NCBI RefSeq assembly: GCF_001578185.1
Contig: NZ_CP011008.1
Span: 3,190,001-3,254,000, forward strand
Length of the DNA: 64,000 nt
Direction of reading: 5' to 3'
From: Peribacillus simplex
GTDB lineage: Bacteria > Bacillota > Bacilli > Bacillales > DSM-1321
Shown one piece after another: positions 63,178 to 64,000 of this stretch. The stretch's first letter is position 1. Each line of letters begins with the position of its first letter. The notes below the pieces were generated by a model. It did not search any database. It saw nothing but the letters and a program-made list of their open reading frames with translations, and was not told the origin of the DNA. Position numbers and translations under genes: made by a program.

Positions 63178-63199
63178 GGAGCTCCCCTTGGGGAGCTCC
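63178..63199 (-). terminator. Hairpin after the exonuclease gene
   Basis: GGAGCTCCCC / GGGGAGCTCC with a 2-nt loop, followed on the minus strand by TTTAATTT. Confidence 0.6.
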
Positions 63200-63212
63200 G
63201 AAATTTTCATTA

Positions 63213-64000
63213 TTAAATCATTTTTAGTAAAGCCCTGAATTCATGATCCCTAGCCAGATTTTTGACCTTCTCGCGATCATACTGGTAAACCGCATCGTCC
63301 AAAGAACATGAAATGGGTACATCACATTTTATTTCGGCCAGTTTTCTGGATAAATGAAGCATATCTACAGCGGATTCAATCTTAGCCCTCTGCCCGTTTG
63401 TCAATGAAGCAACATTTTCAAGAATCCCTTCGATATTTTGATACTGAATCAATAATTTCAATGCTGTCTTCTCCCCAATTCCTTTAACTCCGGGATAGTT
63501 ATCAGCTGTATCGCCCATTAAAGCTTTTAAATCGATCATTTGTCTTGGAGTGATCCCTTTCCATTCATAAAAGCTATCAGGATTATGCACTTCATAGTTA
63601 CCATATCCTTTTTTTAACAATAATACAGAAATATTTTCTTCTATCAACTGGAGCATATCTTGATCGCCTGTCAATATACCCACCCGGCTATGTTGGGCAG
63701 ATGCCTTCGCAATTGTCCCGATACAGTCATCCGCTTCATATCCAGAGAGCCCTATGTTAGGGATATCAAATGCTTCAACCGCTTTTTTAGCTAAGTCGAA
63801 TTGAGGTATCATTTCGACCGGAGCTTCTGAACGATTAGCCTTGTATCCATCAAATAATTCATTTCTGAAAGTCTTGCTGCCCATATCCCAGCACACCGCT
63901 ACATGGCTAGGTGAAAAATGATTCACCGCTGTCAGCATATGCTTCAAAAAACCTTGGACGGCATTAGTAGGAATGCCTTTTGAGTTAATCATGAATTGAC
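63213..64000 (-). CDS. ypcP: 5'-3' exonuclease (YpcP-like), partial at the window end
   Basis: It is homologous to the 5' nuclease domain of DNA polymerase I but free-standing. Acidic metal-binding motifs occur in GYEADDCIGTIAKASA, GILTGDQDMLQLIEE and DLKALMGDTADNYPGVKGIG, the last merging into the H3TH DNA-binding motif GIGEKTALKLL. The frame continues past the ATG at 63992 as QFMINSKG to base 64000. The true start with the first catalytic aspartate therefore lies outside the window. The role is probably RNA primer removal or repair. Confidence 0.92.
   Translation of the reverse strand, partial: QFMINSKGIPTNAVQGFLKHMLTAVNHFSPSHVAVCWDMGSKTFRNELFDGYKANRSEAPVEMIPQFDLAKKAVEAFDIPNIGLSGYEADDCIGTIAKASAQHSRVGILTGDQDMLQLIEENISVLLLKKGYGNYEVHNPDSFYEWKGITPRQMIDLKALMGDTADNYPGVKGIGEKTALKLLIQYQNIEGILENVASLTNGQRAKIESAVDMLHLSRKLAEIKCDVPISCSLDDAVYQYDREKVKNLARDHEFRALLKMI

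Noticed and set aside
1..64000. CRISPR array, tRNA, rRNA or plasmid origin
   Set aside because: No regularly spaced repeats, cloverleaf-like segments, rRNA blocks or replication genes were noticed on reading.

Overview
The window looks like chromosomal DNA of a low-GC Gram-positive endospore former of the Bacillaceae, probably Bacillus or Peribacillus-like. This rests on gene content and order: a proBA pair behind a T-box leader, hmp next to nsrR, the ypcP/ypdQ/ypeP/ypeQ neighbourhood, a yhgD-yhgE pair, rocB, a RocG-type glutamate dehydrogenase, strong AGGAGG ribosome binding sites and frequent TTG/GTG starts. No rRNA, tRNA, CRISPR array or phage genes were seen, so the genus is an inference.

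Layout. (1) 1-1560: a tiny coupled membrane-peptide pair and an NAD(P)-binding reductase. (2) 1.7-12.8 kb: a cell-wall amino-sugar recycling locus. On the minus strand it reads murQ, a lactose/cellobiose-type PTS (IIB, IIC, IIA), a GH4 enzyme, mupG, a BadF-type sugar kinase and an RpiR regulator. Divergently it has a frameshifted GHL10 glycosidase behind a consensus cre site, then anmK. (3) 13.2-21 kb: an oxidative N-demethylation operon (aldehyde dehydrogenase, reductase, DmmA-like subunit, DUF3445 haem protein, NCS1 permease, small membrane protein). It lies behind a sigma-54 promoter and is divergent from a sigma-54 activator with an unusual C-terminal sensor. (4) 22.4-31 kb: a guanidino-compound operon (two guanidino-modifying enzymes, one a clear dimethylarginine dimethylaminohydrolase, rocB, a YfcC carrier, an M20 amidohydrolase, a basic amino acid permease) divergent from an IclR regulator with a three-half-site operator. 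Dimethylarginine hydrolysis releases dimethylamine, the named family substrate of region 3, so the two operons may form one methylarginine pathway. (5) 32.9-45.7 kb: glutamate dehydrogenase, putrescine importer puuP and an agmatinase-like gene, each behind a sigma-54 promoter. Between gdh and puuP sits a mannose-family PTS plus nanE cassette (35.3-39.6 kb) bracketed by about 57-60 bp direct repeats. (6) 46.7-54.9 kb: small membrane proteins, a cytochrome P450 fragment, yhgE and a broken yhgD. (7) 54.5-64 kb: stress protein, proBA, hmp/nsrR, RNase H-like genes and a 5'-3' exonuclease cut by the window end.

Three IS1182-family elements (31131-32871, 39860-41558, 49488-51229), all with broken transposases, and one older remnant lie in the window. 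Each of the three sits exactly beside an intrinsic terminator hairpin that is duplicated whole as the target repeat (28, 22 and 28 bp). Each carries inward terminators at both ends and a GC-rich structured repeat of about 125 bp. A fourth, diverged copy of that repeat sits alone inside the murQ-PTS operon, with compensatory base changes that argue for a conserved fold.

All assignments come from reading the sequence and remembered family features; no search was run.
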